The notes: generated from the letters alone by a model not told the origin. Positions 6,652 to 14,660 are shown, counted from the first letter of the stretch. The stretch is 16,579 nt of DNA from Halanaerobiaceae bacterium (GCA_003554685.1 PWHA01000207.1:1-16579); one strand, 5' to 3'. Numbers and translations: made by a program.

Positions 6652-7212
6652 TTAATGTCTGCCCTGTTCTCTGGACTGCTCAATTATTTCTTTTAGGCTT
6701 AGCAGTCCCACTATGGTTTTGGAATCCTTAATCTGGCCAGAAAAAATGAGATCAGGAATTCTTTCAACTGCTATCTTTTCATTTTTGAGAAACTCTCCCT
6801 TTTCCAGCTTCCGTTCACCCTGATGAATTTTTTCAGCCAGATAAAGATGCAGAAGTTCCGAGCTGTATCCCGGTGTGGTATAAAAGTCAAAAAGATGCTG
6901 AAAATCTCCCCCATAGTAACCGGTTTCTTCTTTAAGTTCCCGGCGGGCAGCTTCTTCCGGAGATTCCTCACCATCTATTTTGCCGGCCGGCAGCTCTAAA
7001 AGCACCTCTTCGGTGGCAATTCGATATTGTCTCACCATCATAATCTTCTTCTCCGGCGTCACCGGTATAATCGTTACTCCCCCGGGATGCTCAACCACTT
7101 CTCTCTCCGAACTGCTGCCGTCGGGAAGTTCGACCTGGTCAATTCGAACATTGAAAATATTACCCTGAAAGGCCTGTCTGGTACTTACTACTTTTTCCTG
7201 CAGATCTTTCAT
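6652..7212 (-). CDS. nudF: NUDIX hydrolase, ADP-ribose pyrophosphatase type
   Basis: A 186-residue enzyme expected to hydrolyse ADP-ribose to AMP and ribose-5-phosphate. The NUDIX box is complete and starts at Gly77 (GKIDGEE...RRELKEETG, ending at Gly98), with the metal-binding REXXEE at residues 91-96. The upstream EHPGG (41-45) and the downstream YTTPGYSSE (111-119) are typical of the NudF/ADP-ribose subgroup, the latter being the usual proline some 15 residues after the box. The ATG lies seven bases after the peptidase stop. Its AGGAGG site sits inside the last codons of that gene, 11 bases from the ATG, so the two are a tight operon. Another nucleoside-diphosphate substrate is possible. 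Confidence 0.9.
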   Translation of the reverse strand: MKDLQEKVVSTRQAFQGNIFNVRIDQVELPDGSSSEREVVEHPGGVTIIPVTPEKKIMMVRQYRIATEEVLLELPAGKIDGEESPEEAARRELKEETGYYGGDFQHLFDFYTTPGYSSELLHLYLAEKIHQGERKLEKGEFLKNEKIAVERIPDLIFSGQIKDSKTIVGLLSLKEIIEQSREQGRH

Positions 7213-7219
7213 TTTAGCA

Positions 7220-8320
7220 TCAACCTCCTGACAGATTGCTGAGATCCTCTAAAACCCTGATCATTTTATGTAATTCAGTAAGCTTAACCCTTTCCCGGCA
7301 GGTATGGGCAGATTCTACCCCTATTCCCAGATTGACTGCCGGGAGACCCCGGCCGGTGAGAACACTTGCTTCGCTAATTCCCGGACTCTGGAGAAATTTG
7401 AGCTCCAGAGAGTTCTCTGCTAAAGCCTGCTTCAGGGGAGAAAGCCAGCTCTCCTGACCGTTAAAATTTGTCCCGGAATAGGAAAAGAGCAGCCGGGAGC
7501 TAATGTCCGCTGCTTTCAAATTTCTCTCCCGCAAAACTTCCTGGAGTATATTATTCCAGGTGTTAACAGCCATCTGGCGGTGACCTTTGACCGCTGCCAG
7601 CAGTCCAGAAGCTGTAATTCCGGCAGCCGGCAGGGGATTGTCCAGATAAATGGTTTTAACAGCAGAGGTCTTCGAAGAAATTAAAGACATGAGACCCTGC
7701 AGCAGCTGTTTCTGTTCAGCTTCTGTCATTTTCTCAGAAGGAAGCAGGGAAAAAACAGAAACCGGAGGTTCCGAGGTGTAAATTGTTCCGACCGGAGCTT
7801 CACCATCCAGTATCAGGGCCCGGGAAAAACGGGATAAAAACTCCTCGGGAAGACAGCGAGCTCCCAGAAGACCGATCTCTTCAGCAACTGTCAGGGCAAT
7901 TCCCCAGTCTTTGGGAATTTTGCTCCTACTGGAACGCAGCCATCCCAAAATAACGCTGATTCCGGCAAGATTATCTGCTCCCGGCACCGAGTCTCCTCTG
8001 CTTTCCAGATATCCCTGGCTGGTGATAATTCTCCCGGCTGCTGTCGGAAACTGTCTGTCCATATGGGCTACCAGCAGCAGGCCGCTGCCCCGTTCTCCGG
8101 CTGAGGTCCTCTTTAAACCTCTCATTTCCCGGGATTCATCCGCTTTCCAGGCCAGGAGATTCCCGCTGCTGCCGGAGAGCTTTTCAGCAGCTTCGTCTTC
8201 CTGAACCTCAAGGCCGCAGTATTTAAGTTCAGCCTTAAGCAGAGCCGCCAATTCTTTTTCCTGGCGGGGCAGGCTTTCTATTTCAACCAGCTTTTCCAGC
8301 AGCTTAGCAGTTTGATTCAT
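7220..8320 (-). CDS. PepT-like M20-family metallopeptidase
   Basis: A 366-residue cytoplasmic dizinc peptidase of the M20/M28/M42 superfamily, most like the peptidase T-like group. The metal and catalytic pattern is visible: HMD at 86-88 (His86, Asp88), PGADNLAG with bridging Asp116, AEE at 146-148 (general base Glu147, metal Glu148), Asp172 in LDGEAPVG, and His339 in GVESAHTCRE. Residues about 180-300 would be the lid/dimerisation domain. An unusual feature is a charged insert around 60-78 between the first strands. It is the first gene of a two-gene unit with nudF and has an extended -10 promoter directly upstream. Peptide breakdown would supply the amino acids fermented by the neighbouring operon; this link is inference. 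Confidence 0.82.
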   Translation of the reverse strand: MNQTAKLLEKLVEIESLPRQEKELAALLKAELKYCGLEVQEDEAAEKLSGSSGNLLAWKADESREMRGLKRTSAGERGSGLLLVAHMDRQFPTAAGRIITSQGYLESRGDSVPGADNLAGISVILGWLRSSRSKIPKDWGIALTVAEEIGLLGARCLPEEFLSRFSRALILDGEAPVGTIYTSEPPVSVFSLLPSEKMTEAEQKQLLQGLMSLISSKTSAVKTIYLDNPLPAAGITASGLLAAVKGHRQMAVNTWNNILQEVLRERNLKAADISSRLLFSYSGTNFNGQESWLSPLKQALAENSLELKFLQSPGISEASVLTGRGLPAVNLGIGVESAHTCRERVKLTELHKMIRVLEDLSNLSGG

Positions 8321-8354
8321 CTCCCGGGAGCACCTCCAGAATTTACTGCTTTAA

Positions 8355-8363
8355 ATTATATCA
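8355..8363 (-). promoter_or_regulatory. Extended -10 promoter of the peptidase-nudF unit
   Basis: On the minus strand TGATATAAT forms an extended -10 (TGnTATAAT; box at 8355-8360). The -35 region at 17 bases spacing (TTTTAT) is poor. The expected start near 8348 leaves a leader of about 28 bases to the ATG at 8318-8320. Confidence 0.65.
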
Positions 8364-8370
8364 TACCAGG

Positions 8371-8431
8371 AGGAAAAATAAAATAATGAGGATGGCTCCC
8401 TCCTCCCTTTATGTCTCTGAGAACCATCCTC
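8371..8431 (-). terminator. Terminator of the VOR operon
   Basis: On the minus strand GAGGATGG (8424-8431) pairs perfectly with CCATCCTC (8388-8395) across a 28-base loop that can pair further inside. It is followed by ATTATTTTATTTTT (8374-8387). It is the last of three hairpins after the gamma-subunit stop; the others are TGACCC/GGGTCA at 8512-8526 and TTTAGTT/AACTAAA at 8464-8479, neither of which has a T run. Confidence 0.75.
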
Positions 8432-8533
8432 AATTTTAATTCCTGCCTGTCAGCTTAACTGTATTTAGTTTTAACTAAACAAATAGCAGGTGAATTTTTC
8501 ATATCCCGGTCTGACCCGAAGGGTCATGTGAGG

Positions 8534-9088
8534 TTACTTAACAGATACCTGCTCCTTAACCAGCTCAAATCCCCGATCCAAAGCTTCCTCGTTGAGGGGA
8601 ATCAGGCCGTGATGGCGCTCCGGCAGGACACTGGACAGGGAATCCTTAACCGTGTCCAGATCAATTATATCTTTTCGGGCCAGATAGGCTCCCAGCATTA
8701 TCATATTGGCAACTCTGGTATTTCCCAGTTCATTGGCAATTTCATTGGCCGGTACTTTAATAACCTCTACATCTTTCCGTTCTACCTCTTTTTCTATTAA
8801 AGATGTGTTAGTGACAACCAGGCCGCCCTCCTTAACCTTGGGAGAAAATTTATCCTGAGAAGGGAGATTCATGACTATCACCGAATCAGGTTTACTGGTA
8901 AGGGGTGAGGCAATTTTGCTGTCGGAAACAATAACAGTACAGTTGGCCGTCCCCCCTCTCATTTCAGGACCATAGGAAGGCATCCAGGAAACATTCAGGC
9001 CTTCGGTCATTCCGGAATAGGCCAGCAGCTGGCCGATGGACATTACACCTTGACCGCCAAATCCGGCCATTATTATTTCTTCATGCAT
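8534..9088 (-). CDS. 2-oxoacid:ferredoxin oxidoreductase, gamma subunit
   Basis: A 184-residue gamma subunit of a four-subunit ferredoxin oxidoreductase, here most likely 2-oxoisovalerate specific. The PFOR domain III pattern is present: GFGGQGV at 9-15 and MPSYGPEMRGGTANC at 36-50, which form part of the CoA/thiamine-side interface. The ATG immediately follows the beta-subunit TAG with no spacer, and AGGAGG lies eight bases upstream inside the beta gene. It is the last gene of the unit, followed by hairpins and a terminator. The gamma subunit is conserved across Kor, Vor and Ior enzymes, so substrate identity comes from the alpha subunit and the operon. Confidence 0.93.
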   Translation of the reverse strand: MHEEIIMAGFGGQGVMSIGQLLAYSGMTEGLNVSWMPSYGPEMRGGTANCTVIVSDSKIASPLTSKPDSVIVMNLPSQDKFSPKVKEGGLVVTNTSLIEKEVERKDVEVIKVPANEIANELGNTRVANMIMLGAYLARKDIIDLDTVKDSLSSVLPERHHGLIPLNEEALDRGFELVKEQVSVK

Positions 9089-9835
9089 CTATTCCACCTC
9101 CTTAATATCTTTCAAATCTCCCAGAGGATAGACAGGCATCATATACTCCTCCAGCCAGTTCAGGGCATCCTTGGGTTTAATCCCCCAGTTGGTGGGGCAG
9201 GTGGATAATACTTCAATCAAAGAAAATCCCTTTCCGTCAAGCTGCATCTGAAAGGCTTTTTTCAGGGCCTTCTTGGCTTTACGAATGTGTTTCGGGCTAT
9301 GGGCCGAAACCCTGGCAATATAGGAAGGACCATCCAGAACGCTCAGCATTTCCGTCATTTTTATGGGATTGCCGGCTTCCTTCAAATTACGCCCGTAGGG
9401 TGTGGTGGTAGTTTTCTGTCCTTCCAGGGTGGTGGGTGCCATCTGCCCGCCGGTCATGCCGTAAATGGCATTATTAATAAATATCGTGGTGATATTTTCT
9501 CCCCGGTTGGCAGCATGAACTATCTCTGCCGTACCGATTGAAGCCAGGTCACCATCGCCCTGATAGGTGAAAACAACTTTATCAGGATGAACTCTTTTTA
9601 TCCCGGTGGCCACTGCCGGGGCTCTACCGTGAGAGGCCTCATGCATATCGCAGTCAAAATATTCATAGGCCAGCACCGCACAGCCTACCGGAGCAACTCC
9701 GATGGTTTCCTCTCTGATCTCCAGTTCATCCATGATCTCAGCTATCAGGCGGTGAACCGTGCCGTGGGTGCAGCCCGGGCAGTAATGAAAATGTTTTTCT
9801 GTGAGAGAATCAGGATAGGAAGCTATCTTTTTCAT
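9089..9835 (-). CDS. vorA: 2-oxoacid:ferredoxin oxidoreductase, beta (TPP) subunit
   Basis: A 248-residue subunit that binds thiamine diphosphate and, in this family, one [4Fe-4S] cluster. The TPP/Mg motif is GDGDLASIG at 93-101 followed by NNAIYGMTGGQ at 121-131. Cluster cysteines are suggested by CPGC at 19-22 plus Cys52. The reaction is decarboxylation of a 2-oxoacid and transfer of the acyl group to CoA with reduction of ferredoxin. The start overlaps the alpha-subunit stop by one base (TAATG) and the stop abuts the gamma start, so all three are translationally coupled. Symbols for this enzyme vary between organisms. Confidence 0.93.
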   Translation of the reverse strand: MKKIASYPDSLTEKHFHYCPGCTHGTVHRLIAEIMDELEIREETIGVAPVGCAVLAYEYFDCDMHEASHGRAPAVATGIKRVHPDKVVFTYQGDGDLASIGTAEIVHAANRGENITTIFINNAIYGMTGGQMAPTTLEGQKTTTTPYGRNLKEAGNPIKMTEMLSVLDGPSYIARVSAHSPKHIRKAKKALKKAFQMQLDGKGFSLIEVLSTCPTNWGIKPKDALNWLEEYMMPVYPLGDLKDIKEVE

Positions 9836-10893
9836 TAATTGTCACCCCCCAGGGCTATCAGGCGCTGTAAAACTTCTTCTGCTTCAAAAACCACTCCCAG
9901 CCGGCCAAAGAATTCAACCGGTCTTCTGCCGTTAACAGCCAGCCTGACATCCTCAATCATCTGGCCGGTGCTCATTTCTACAGTGAGATATTTCTTTATC
10001 TGATCACAGGTTGCTGCGATCTCCTTTTCCGGGAAGGGATAGAGGGTAATCGGTCTGATCAGACCGACCTTAATTCCCCGCTCCCGGGCCATATCGATTG
10101 CCTTGGTTGAGATTCTAGCCGAGGTGCCATAGGCCACCACGGCAATTTCAGCATCTTCCAGGCGGTACTCCTCATGCATAACCTCATTGGCCTTAACCCT
10201 CTTGTACTTATTCTCCAGTTTTTTGTTCATGGCTTCCAACTCCTCGGGAGCCAGTGCCAGGGAATTGATAACATTGGTTTCTCTACCCTTTGCTCCATCG
10301 GTAGCCCATTCCTTTTTGGGCAGTTCAGCCGGATCAAGCGGTTCCATAAATTCCACCGGTTCCATCATCTGACCCAGCATGCCGTCACCCAGCACCATGA
10401 CGGGATTGCGGTATCTGTCCGCGGTATCAAAGCCTTTATAGGTCAGATCCACCAGCTCCTGAACTGTGGAGGGAGCATAGACTATCATATGGAAATCACC
10501 ATGGGCCATGCCCTTGGTGGCCTGGAAATAATCACCCTGCGAGGGCTGAATGCCTCCCAGGCCGGGGCCGCATCTCATGATATTAACCACGACACAGGGC
10601 AGTTCTGCCCCTGCTATATAGGAAATCCCCTCGGCTTTTAAACTTATTCCAGGACTGGAAGATGAGGTTAACACCCTGGCTCCGGACCCGGCAGCTCCAT
10701 AGACCATGTTGCTGGCGGCAACTTCACTTTCAGCCTGGAGAAAAACTCCATCATGTTTGGGAAGCTCCCGGGCCATATAGGCCGGAATATCATTCTGCGG
10801 TGTAATTGGATAACCAAAGAAATAGCGGCAGCCAGCTCGAATTGCAGCTTCGCCGATGGCTTCGTTTCCTTTCATCAAAACTTTTTCTGCCAT
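9835..10893 (-). CDS. vorB: 2-oxoisovalerate:ferredoxin oxidoreductase, alpha subunit (VorB-type)
   Basis: A 352-residue subunit carrying PFOR domains I and II. GYPITPQNDI at 27-36 and the active-site ESEVAA at 56-61 mark domain I. The stretch CGPGLGGIQPSQGDYFQ at 108-124 is the form I associate with VorB (3-methyl-2-oxobutanoate) enzymes; 2-oxoglutarate enzymes usually differ there. Domain II follows at about 250-350 (VAYGTSARISTKAI, GLIRPITLYPFP). The ATG has GGGGAGG 11 bases upstream and lies 18 bases after the ferredoxin subunit gene. The ptb, buk and leucine dehydrogenase genes upstream support branched-chain 2-oxoacids as substrate. A broader 2-oxoacid range cannot be excluded. Confidence 0.9.
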   Translation of the reverse strand: MAEKVLMKGNEAIGEAAIRAGCRYFFGYPITPQNDIPAYMARELPKHDGVFLQAESEVAASNMVYGAAGSGARVLTSSSSPGISLKAEGISYIAGAELPCVVVNIMRCGPGLGGIQPSQGDYFQATKGMAHGDFHMIVYAPSTVQELVDLTYKGFDTADRYRNPVMVLGDGMLGQMMEPVEFMEPLDPAELPKKEWATDGAKGRETNVINSLALAPEELEAMNKKLENKYKRVKANEVMHEEYRLEDAEIAVVAYGTSARISTKAIDMARERGIKVGLIRPITLYPFPEKEIAATCDQIKKYLTVEMSTGQMIEDVRLAVNGRRPVEFFGRLGVVFEAEEVLQRLIALGGDN

Positions 10894-10911
10894 TATATTA
10901 TAATCCTCCCC

Positions 10912-11160
10912 TCAATCCTTTTTATTTTCTTTATAGAGTGTAATGCAGACATCGGGACACATCTGATAGCACTGGGTACAGCTGATGCATTTCTCCTGAT
11001 CCTCATCAGGGACTTCAGCCGGCTGATAACCATGACTGTTCATTCTATCTTCAGCCATTCTTATTATATCAACAGGGCAGACATCCACACAGAGTTCGCA
11101 GCCCTTGCATCTTTCTTCATCAAAAACAACTTTTTTCTCGACTGTCTTCTTTTCAGCCAA
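10912..11160 (-). CDS. 2-oxoacid:ferredoxin oxidoreductase, delta (ferredoxin-like) subunit
   Basis: An 82-residue 2x[4Fe-4S] subunit that passes electrons from the thiamine site to free ferredoxin. Two full cluster motifs are visible: C18-x2-C21-x2-C24-x3-C28-P and C58-x2-C61-x2-C64-x3-C68-P, with an insert of about 30 residues between them, usual for Vor/Kor delta subunits. An additional Cys72 follows the second motif. The start is a TTG at 11158-11160, nine bases after AGGAGG; no ATG lies before the first cluster motif. The gene is 28 bases after buk and 18 before the alpha subunit, so it opens the oxidoreductase part of the operon. Confidence 0.92.
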   Translation of the reverse strand: MAEKKTVEKKVVFDEERCKGCELCVDVCPVDIIRMAEDRMNSHGYQPAEVPDEDQEKCISCTQCYQMCPDVCITLYKENKKD

Positions 11161-11188
11161 GATATCTCTCCTCCTTGTATAAAATATA

Positions 11189-12262
11189 TTAGTTATATTC
11201 TCTGGCCTCTTCCTGGCCGGTCAGAACCCGATAGGCACCGGCTGCCAGAGCCTGCATTTCTTCTTCTCCAGGATAGATTTTCACTGGAGCCAGAAACTCC
11301 ACTCTTTCCCGGACCAGCCTGACAAAATAGCGAGAATGGGCAATCCCGCCGGTCAGGAGAATTGCCTCGAGCTTATCACCTGAAACAGCGGCCAGCGAGC
11401 CAATTTCCTTGCTGACCTGATAGGCCATTCCCCGAAATATTTTATCATATTCTTCATCTCCGGCCCGGGCCTTCTTTTCCACCTCGATCATGTTAGTGGT
11501 GCCGAGATAGCCGGCCACCCCTCCGGATTTGAGCAGTTTTTCTTTCATTTCAGCGGCAGAATATTTCCCGCTGAGACAGAGTTCAGCCAAATCCAGGGTG
11601 GGCAGCCCTCCGGTGCGGTTGGGAGAATAGGGGCCTTCACCGCTCAAGGCATTATTAACATCAATAACCCTGCCCTGCCGGTGGAGGCCACAGGATATTC
11701 CACCGCCCAGATGGGTTACAATAACCTCCACCTCCTGATACTTGCTGCCCTTTTCTCTGGCGTAGCGCCGGGCTACAGCCTTTTGATTGAGGGCATGAAA
11801 GATGCTGCGGCGGGGCAGATCAGGATGGCCTGAAAGCCGGGCCAGCGGGCTGAGTTCATCCACCACCACCGGGTCTACAATGAAAGCAGGGGCTCCTGCC
11901 TTTTCCGCCAGAGCATGGGCCAGCTGACCGCCTAAGTTGCTGGCATGCTCGCCCTGGAGGCCCTCCTTTAAGTCAGCCAGCATCTGCTGATTAACCTCAT
12001 AGGTCCCCCCGGGAATCGGTTTTAAGAGGCCTCCCCGGCCTACCACGGCTGCAATCTCCCGGGGAGCAATATCCTGCTCGACCAGGAAATCCTCTATTAA
12101 TCCCAGCCGAAACTCCAGCTGGTCAGAAATTGCCGCAAATTTCTCCAGTTCCTGCTGCTCATGATTGATAGTAGAGGCAAAGAGTTCTTCCAGCCCCTGA
12201 AATAGGGCCAGCTTGGTAGAGGTGGAACCGGGATTGATCACCAGAATTTTGGGCTCGGTCAT
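11189..12262 (-). CDS. buk: Butyrate / branched-chain fatty acid kinase
   Basis: A 357-residue acetokinase-family enzyme that makes ATP from butyryl-, isobutyryl- or isovaleryl-phosphate. The family pattern is clear: NPGSTSTK at 10-17 (phosphate 1), GRGG at 75-78, FIVDPVVVDE at 127-136, HALNQKAVAR at 156-165, THLGGGISCG at 183-192 (phosphate 2), LSGEGPYSPNRTGG at 206-219, GTTNMIEV in the middle of the C-terminal half, and LTGGIAHS (adenosine). The ATG follows AGAGGTG by five bases. It is separated from the preceding dehydrogenase by 338 bases containing 117-bp repeats, and the VOR genes follow by 28 bases. With ptb it forms the ATP-yielding end of the pathway. Confidence 0.96.
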   Translation of the reverse strand: MTEPKILVINPGSTSTKLALFQGLEELFASTINHEQQELEKFAAISDQLEFRLGLIEDFLVEQDIAPREIAAVVGRGGLLKPIPGGTYEVNQQMLADLKEGLQGEHASNLGGQLAHALAEKAGAPAFIVDPVVVDELSPLARLSGHPDLPRRSIFHALNQKAVARRYAREKGSKYQEVEVIVTHLGGGISCGLHRQGRVIDVNNALSGEGPYSPNRTGGLPTLDLAELCLSGKYSAAEMKEKLLKSGGVAGYLGTTNMIEVEKKARAGDEEYDKIFRGMAYQVSKEIGSLAAVSGDKLEAILLTGGIAHSRYFVRLVRERVEFLAPVKIYPGEEEMQALAAGAYRVLTGQEEAREYN

Positions 12263-12349
12263 AACAACACCTCTCTTGATTGGTTCAAAACAATCACTGA
12301 TTTAGTTTAACTGTCTAATTATCTGATTTTTGATTTTTTAAATTTACTA

Positions 12350-12583
12350 TTTGATGATTACGCTGCGAAAAGTCATTTTACTGGCAATTTGATTATCGGG
12401 ATAACTGATATGACGGGGATTATAATTTCGAAATTTTGATGATATCGACTTTATGCAGTGCAATCATTTGATGATTATGCTGCGAAAAATAATTTTTCGG
12501 TAAAACTTTTTAGCAGGATTGTTGCTATGACAGTGATTATAGTTGCGATATTTCGTCAAATTCGAATTTATGCAGTGGAAACA
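12350..12583. repeat. Two tandem 117-bp imperfect repeats upstream of buk
   Basis: Unit 1 covers 12350-12466 and unit 2 covers 12467-12583. They align without gaps, and by my hand count 86 of 117 bases agree. Identity is highest at the unit ends (tttgatgattaYgctgcgaaaa at the start, tttatgcagtg near the end), while the middle has diverged. The first six bases (tttgat) of a further unit follow at 12584. The repeats fill most of the gap between the leucine dehydrogenase stop and buk. Each holds a minus-strand TATAAT at the same offset (12419-12424 and 12536-12541), but without a good -35. I see no open reading frame of note and no sigma-54 site. The remaining 12263-12349 is AT-rich with nothing recognisable beyond the buk ribosome site. 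Confidence 0.9.
12455..12483. promoter_or_regulatory. Imperfect palindrome at the repeat junction
   Basis: Across the join of the two 117-bp units, outer arms GCAG (12455-12458) and CTGC (12480-12483) and inner arms AATCAT (12462-12467) and ATGATT (12471-12476) pair around a TTG loop, with three mismatched positions between arms. It could be a dimeric regulator site or an RNA hairpin. No T run follows, so it is not an intrinsic terminator. Confidence 0.45.
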
Positions 12584-12600
12584 TTTGATTGCCTAAATTA

Positions 12601-13674
12601 TTATCTAATGATATAGTTGCTGCGGACCTTTCTGATGTTGGCTATGCGCTCTTCAGCCAGAATATCAGCAGCTTTATAGGTGGGAATATTATCTCTTTTG
12701 CTGATTTCATAGACAGTTTTTATATTAGCAAAAATCCTGTCTGTCCGTCTCAGGGCTCTTTCCTTATTGTAGCCGCCTTCCTGCATCTCATCATAAACAT
12801 TCATCAGGCCGCCGGCATTGGCCACATAATCAGGGGCGTAGAGAATATCCTTTTCATGGAGAATATCACCATGGCGTTCTTCGGCCAGGACATTATTGGC
12901 AGCCCCACAGACAATGTCGCACTTTAACTGAGGAATGGTGTCATCATTGATGACTGCACCCAGAGCAGAGGGAGCATAGATGTCACAGTCGACACCATAA
13001 ATTTCATCGGGTTCCACAGCCTCAGCCCCAAATTCACTTTTAACCCGGTTAATTTTATCCTCTTTGATATCGGTAACAATCAGTTTACCGCCCTCTTCTG
13101 CTATATGCCGGGCCAGGTAGTAGCCAACACTGCCCACTCCCTGAATGGCAACGGTCCTGCCGTTTAAATCTCTGGTGCCGTAAACCTCTTCGACACTGGC
13201 CTCCATGGCCTTCCAGACCCCCATGGCAGTTACCGGGGAAGGATCTCCACTGGTTCCCGGCAGCCCGGTTACATGGTCTGTTTCCTGGGCAACAAAGTCC
13301 ATATCCTCAACGCTGGTATTAACATCCTCGGCAGTAATATAGCGGCCATTCAGACTCTGAACAAAGCGTCCAAAGGCTCTCCAGAGACCTTCACTCTTAT
13401 CTTTGTCAGCATCTCCAAATATCACAGCCTTGCCGCCTCCCAGATTCAGTCCGGCCGCCGCAGCTTTATAGGTCATGCCCCGGGCCAGGCGGAGCACATC
13501 AACCAGAGCTTCTTCTTCGTTGTCATACTGCCACATTCTGGTCCCGCCCAGAGCAGGACCCAGAGTGGTATCATGGATACAGATAATTGCTCTCAGACCT
13601 GATTCTTCATCATAATTATAAACAACCTGCTCAAAATCATGTTCCTGCATCAGTTCAAATACCTTTGTCATCAT
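12601..13674 (-). CDS. bcd: Leucine dehydrogenase
   Basis: A 357-residue NAD-dependent amino-acid dehydrogenase that should oxidatively deaminate leucine, valine and isoleucine to 2-oxoacids. GPALGGTRMW at 39-48, MTYKAAAAGLNLGGGK at 67-82 (Lys70 and Lys82 as the substrate and catalytic lysines) and AEDV at 115-118 (Asp117) form the catalytic domain. GVGSVG at 179-184 starts the NAD-binding fold, and ITAEDV, YGVDCDIYAPSALG, ANNVLAEERHGD and APDYVANAGGLMNV follow as in Bacillus Bcd. Two consecutive ATGs at 13672-13674 and 13669-13671 follow an AGGGGG site by five and eight bases; either could be used. It lies 34 bases after ptb, so the two are co-transcribed. The N at residue 119 replaces a commonly seen glycine. 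Confidence 0.93.
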   Translation of the reverse strand: MMTKVFELMQEHDFEQVVYNYDEESGLRAIICIHDTTLGPALGGTRMWQYDNEEEALVDVLRLARGMTYKAAAAGLNLGGGKAVIFGDADKDKSEGLWRAFGRFVQSLNGRYITAEDVNTSVEDMDFVAQETDHVTGLPGTSGDPSPVTAMGVWKAMEASVEEVYGTRDLNGRTVAIQGVGSVGYYLARHIAEEGGKLIVTDIKEDKINRVKSEFGAEAVEPDEIYGVDCDIYAPSALGAVINDDTIPQLKCDIVCGAANNVLAEERHGDILHEKDILYAPDYVANAGGLMNVYDEMQEGGYNKERALRRTDRIFANIKTVYEISKRDNIPTYKAADILAEERIANIRKVRSNYIIR

Positions 13675-13708
13675 TAATTCCCCCTATTATTTTTATAAAG
13701 TTTTAAAA

Positions 13709-14626
13709 TCAATCTGAAATTTCATCCAGGCCTCTGATTACCAGTTTGCCCAGAGCGATTGAATTGTACTTGGTTTCGGAGCTGTCAGCCCGGGAAGTCA
13801 TCACCAGCGGAACTCTGGCCCCAAATACCAGGCTGGCAGAAGGAAAACCGGCGTAGAGTATCCAGGCCTTGTAGAGAATATTGCCGGCTTCAATATCAGG
13901 CACCAGCAGAATATCTGCCCTGCCGGCAACCTCTCCGGTAATCCCCTTGTGCTCGGCAGCTTCAGATAGAATTGCGTTATCCAGAGCCAGGGGGCCGTCG
14001 ACCAGACAGTTTTTAATCTGGCCGCGGTCGGCCATCTTTGAAAGCTGAGCCGCCTCCAGGGTGACAGGCATATTTTCATTAACCGTTTCCACTGCTGCCA
14101 GGGGTGCCACCCGGGGCTTTTTAATACCAATACTGCGGGCAATAACTACAGCATTTTTGATTATTTCTGCTTTGTCGCCGAGATCAGGAGCAATATTCAG
14201 ACCGGCATCGGTGAGAAACACAAAGCGTTTTTCCCTTTCCAGATAAATCATGGTTACCAGGCTTAAAAGCCCCTGCTGACGCAGGCCGTATTCCTTATTC
14301 AGCAGCGCTTTTAAAATTTCTCCCGAACTCAGCAGGCCCTTCATGGGAAAATCTGCTTCTCCCTGGGAAATCAATTCCATGGTCCGGCTGGCAGCCTCTC
14401 TGCTGCTTTTAACCTCAACAATTCTGGCTTCCAGGCTGCTTTCAATACTGTTTCTGGCCTGTTCTATTTTTTCCCTCTCTCCCACCAGTATGGGCTCTAT
14501 AATTCCCTCCTGCCAGGCCCGGAATACACTGTCAAGCACAGCCGGATCTCCGGCAGCAGCAACAGCCAGCTTCAGGGGAGGGGATTCTTTGGCCTGATTA
14601 ACAAGTTCGGTAATACTGGAAATCAT
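13709..14626 (-). CDS. ptb: Phosphate (iso)butyryltransferase
   Basis: This enzyme swaps CoA for phosphate on butyryl-, isobutyryl- or isovaleryl-CoA, giving the acyl-phosphate used by butyrate kinase. The chosen ATG at 14624-14626 gives 305 residues and follows AGGAGG by seven bases; an upstream TTG frame would contain that site inside its own coding sequence. Family marks are KLAVAAAGDPAVLDSV near the start, IEPILVGE, the MKGLLSSGEILKALLNK region, VFLTDAGLNIAPDL in the middle and the closing SRADSSETKYNSIALG typical of phosphate butyryltransferases. It sits between two amino-acid dehydrogenase genes (34 bases each side). A phosphate acetyltransferase is less likely because of these motifs and the buk gene nearby. 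Confidence 0.94.
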   Translation of the reverse strand: MISSITELVNQAKESPPLKLAVAAAGDPAVLDSVFRAWQEGIIEPILVGEREKIEQARNSIESSLEARIVEVKSSREAASRTMELISQGEADFPMKGLLSSGEILKALLNKEYGLRQQGLLSLVTMIYLEREKRFVFLTDAGLNIAPDLGDKAEIIKNAVVIARSIGIKKPRVAPLAAVETVNENMPVTLEAAQLSKMADRGQIKNCLVDGPLALDNAILSEAAEHKGITGEVAGRADILLVPDIEAGNILYKAWILYAGFPSASLVFGARVPLVMTSRADSSETKYNSIALGKLVIRGLDEISD

Positions 14627-14633
14627 TCGGCAG

Positions 14634-14639
14634 CCTCCT
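14634..14639 (-). promoter_or_regulatory. Ribosome binding site that sets the ptb start
   Basis: AGGAGG on the minus strand, seven bases before the ATG at 14624-14626. It lies within the possible TTG-started extension, so the ATG start is preferred. Confidence 0.8.
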
Positions 14640-14660
14640 CTCAACTCGAGCTTGATCCTG

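Noticed and set aside
8464..8526. Additional terminators after the VOR gamma gene
   Set aside because: The TGACCC/GGGTCA and TTTAGTT/AACTAAA hairpins have no T run on the minus strand; only the hairpin at 8388-8431 does.
12419..12564. Sigma-A promoters in each 117-bp unit based on TATAAT
   Set aside because: Both boxes lack a -35 at 16-18 bases. The TTGACG in unit 2 is only 12 bases away. Possible, but not supportable from sequence alone.
12263..12600. A second sigma-54 promoter before buk
   Set aside because: I checked the minus strand for GG-N10-GC in this gap and found none with the correct spacing. A plus-strand TGGCAA element lacks the -12 TTGC and points the wrong way.
14627..14644. 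TTG start adding six codons to ptb
   Set aside because: The extension encodes the AGGAGG ribosome site itself; the ATG seven bases after that site is the better start.
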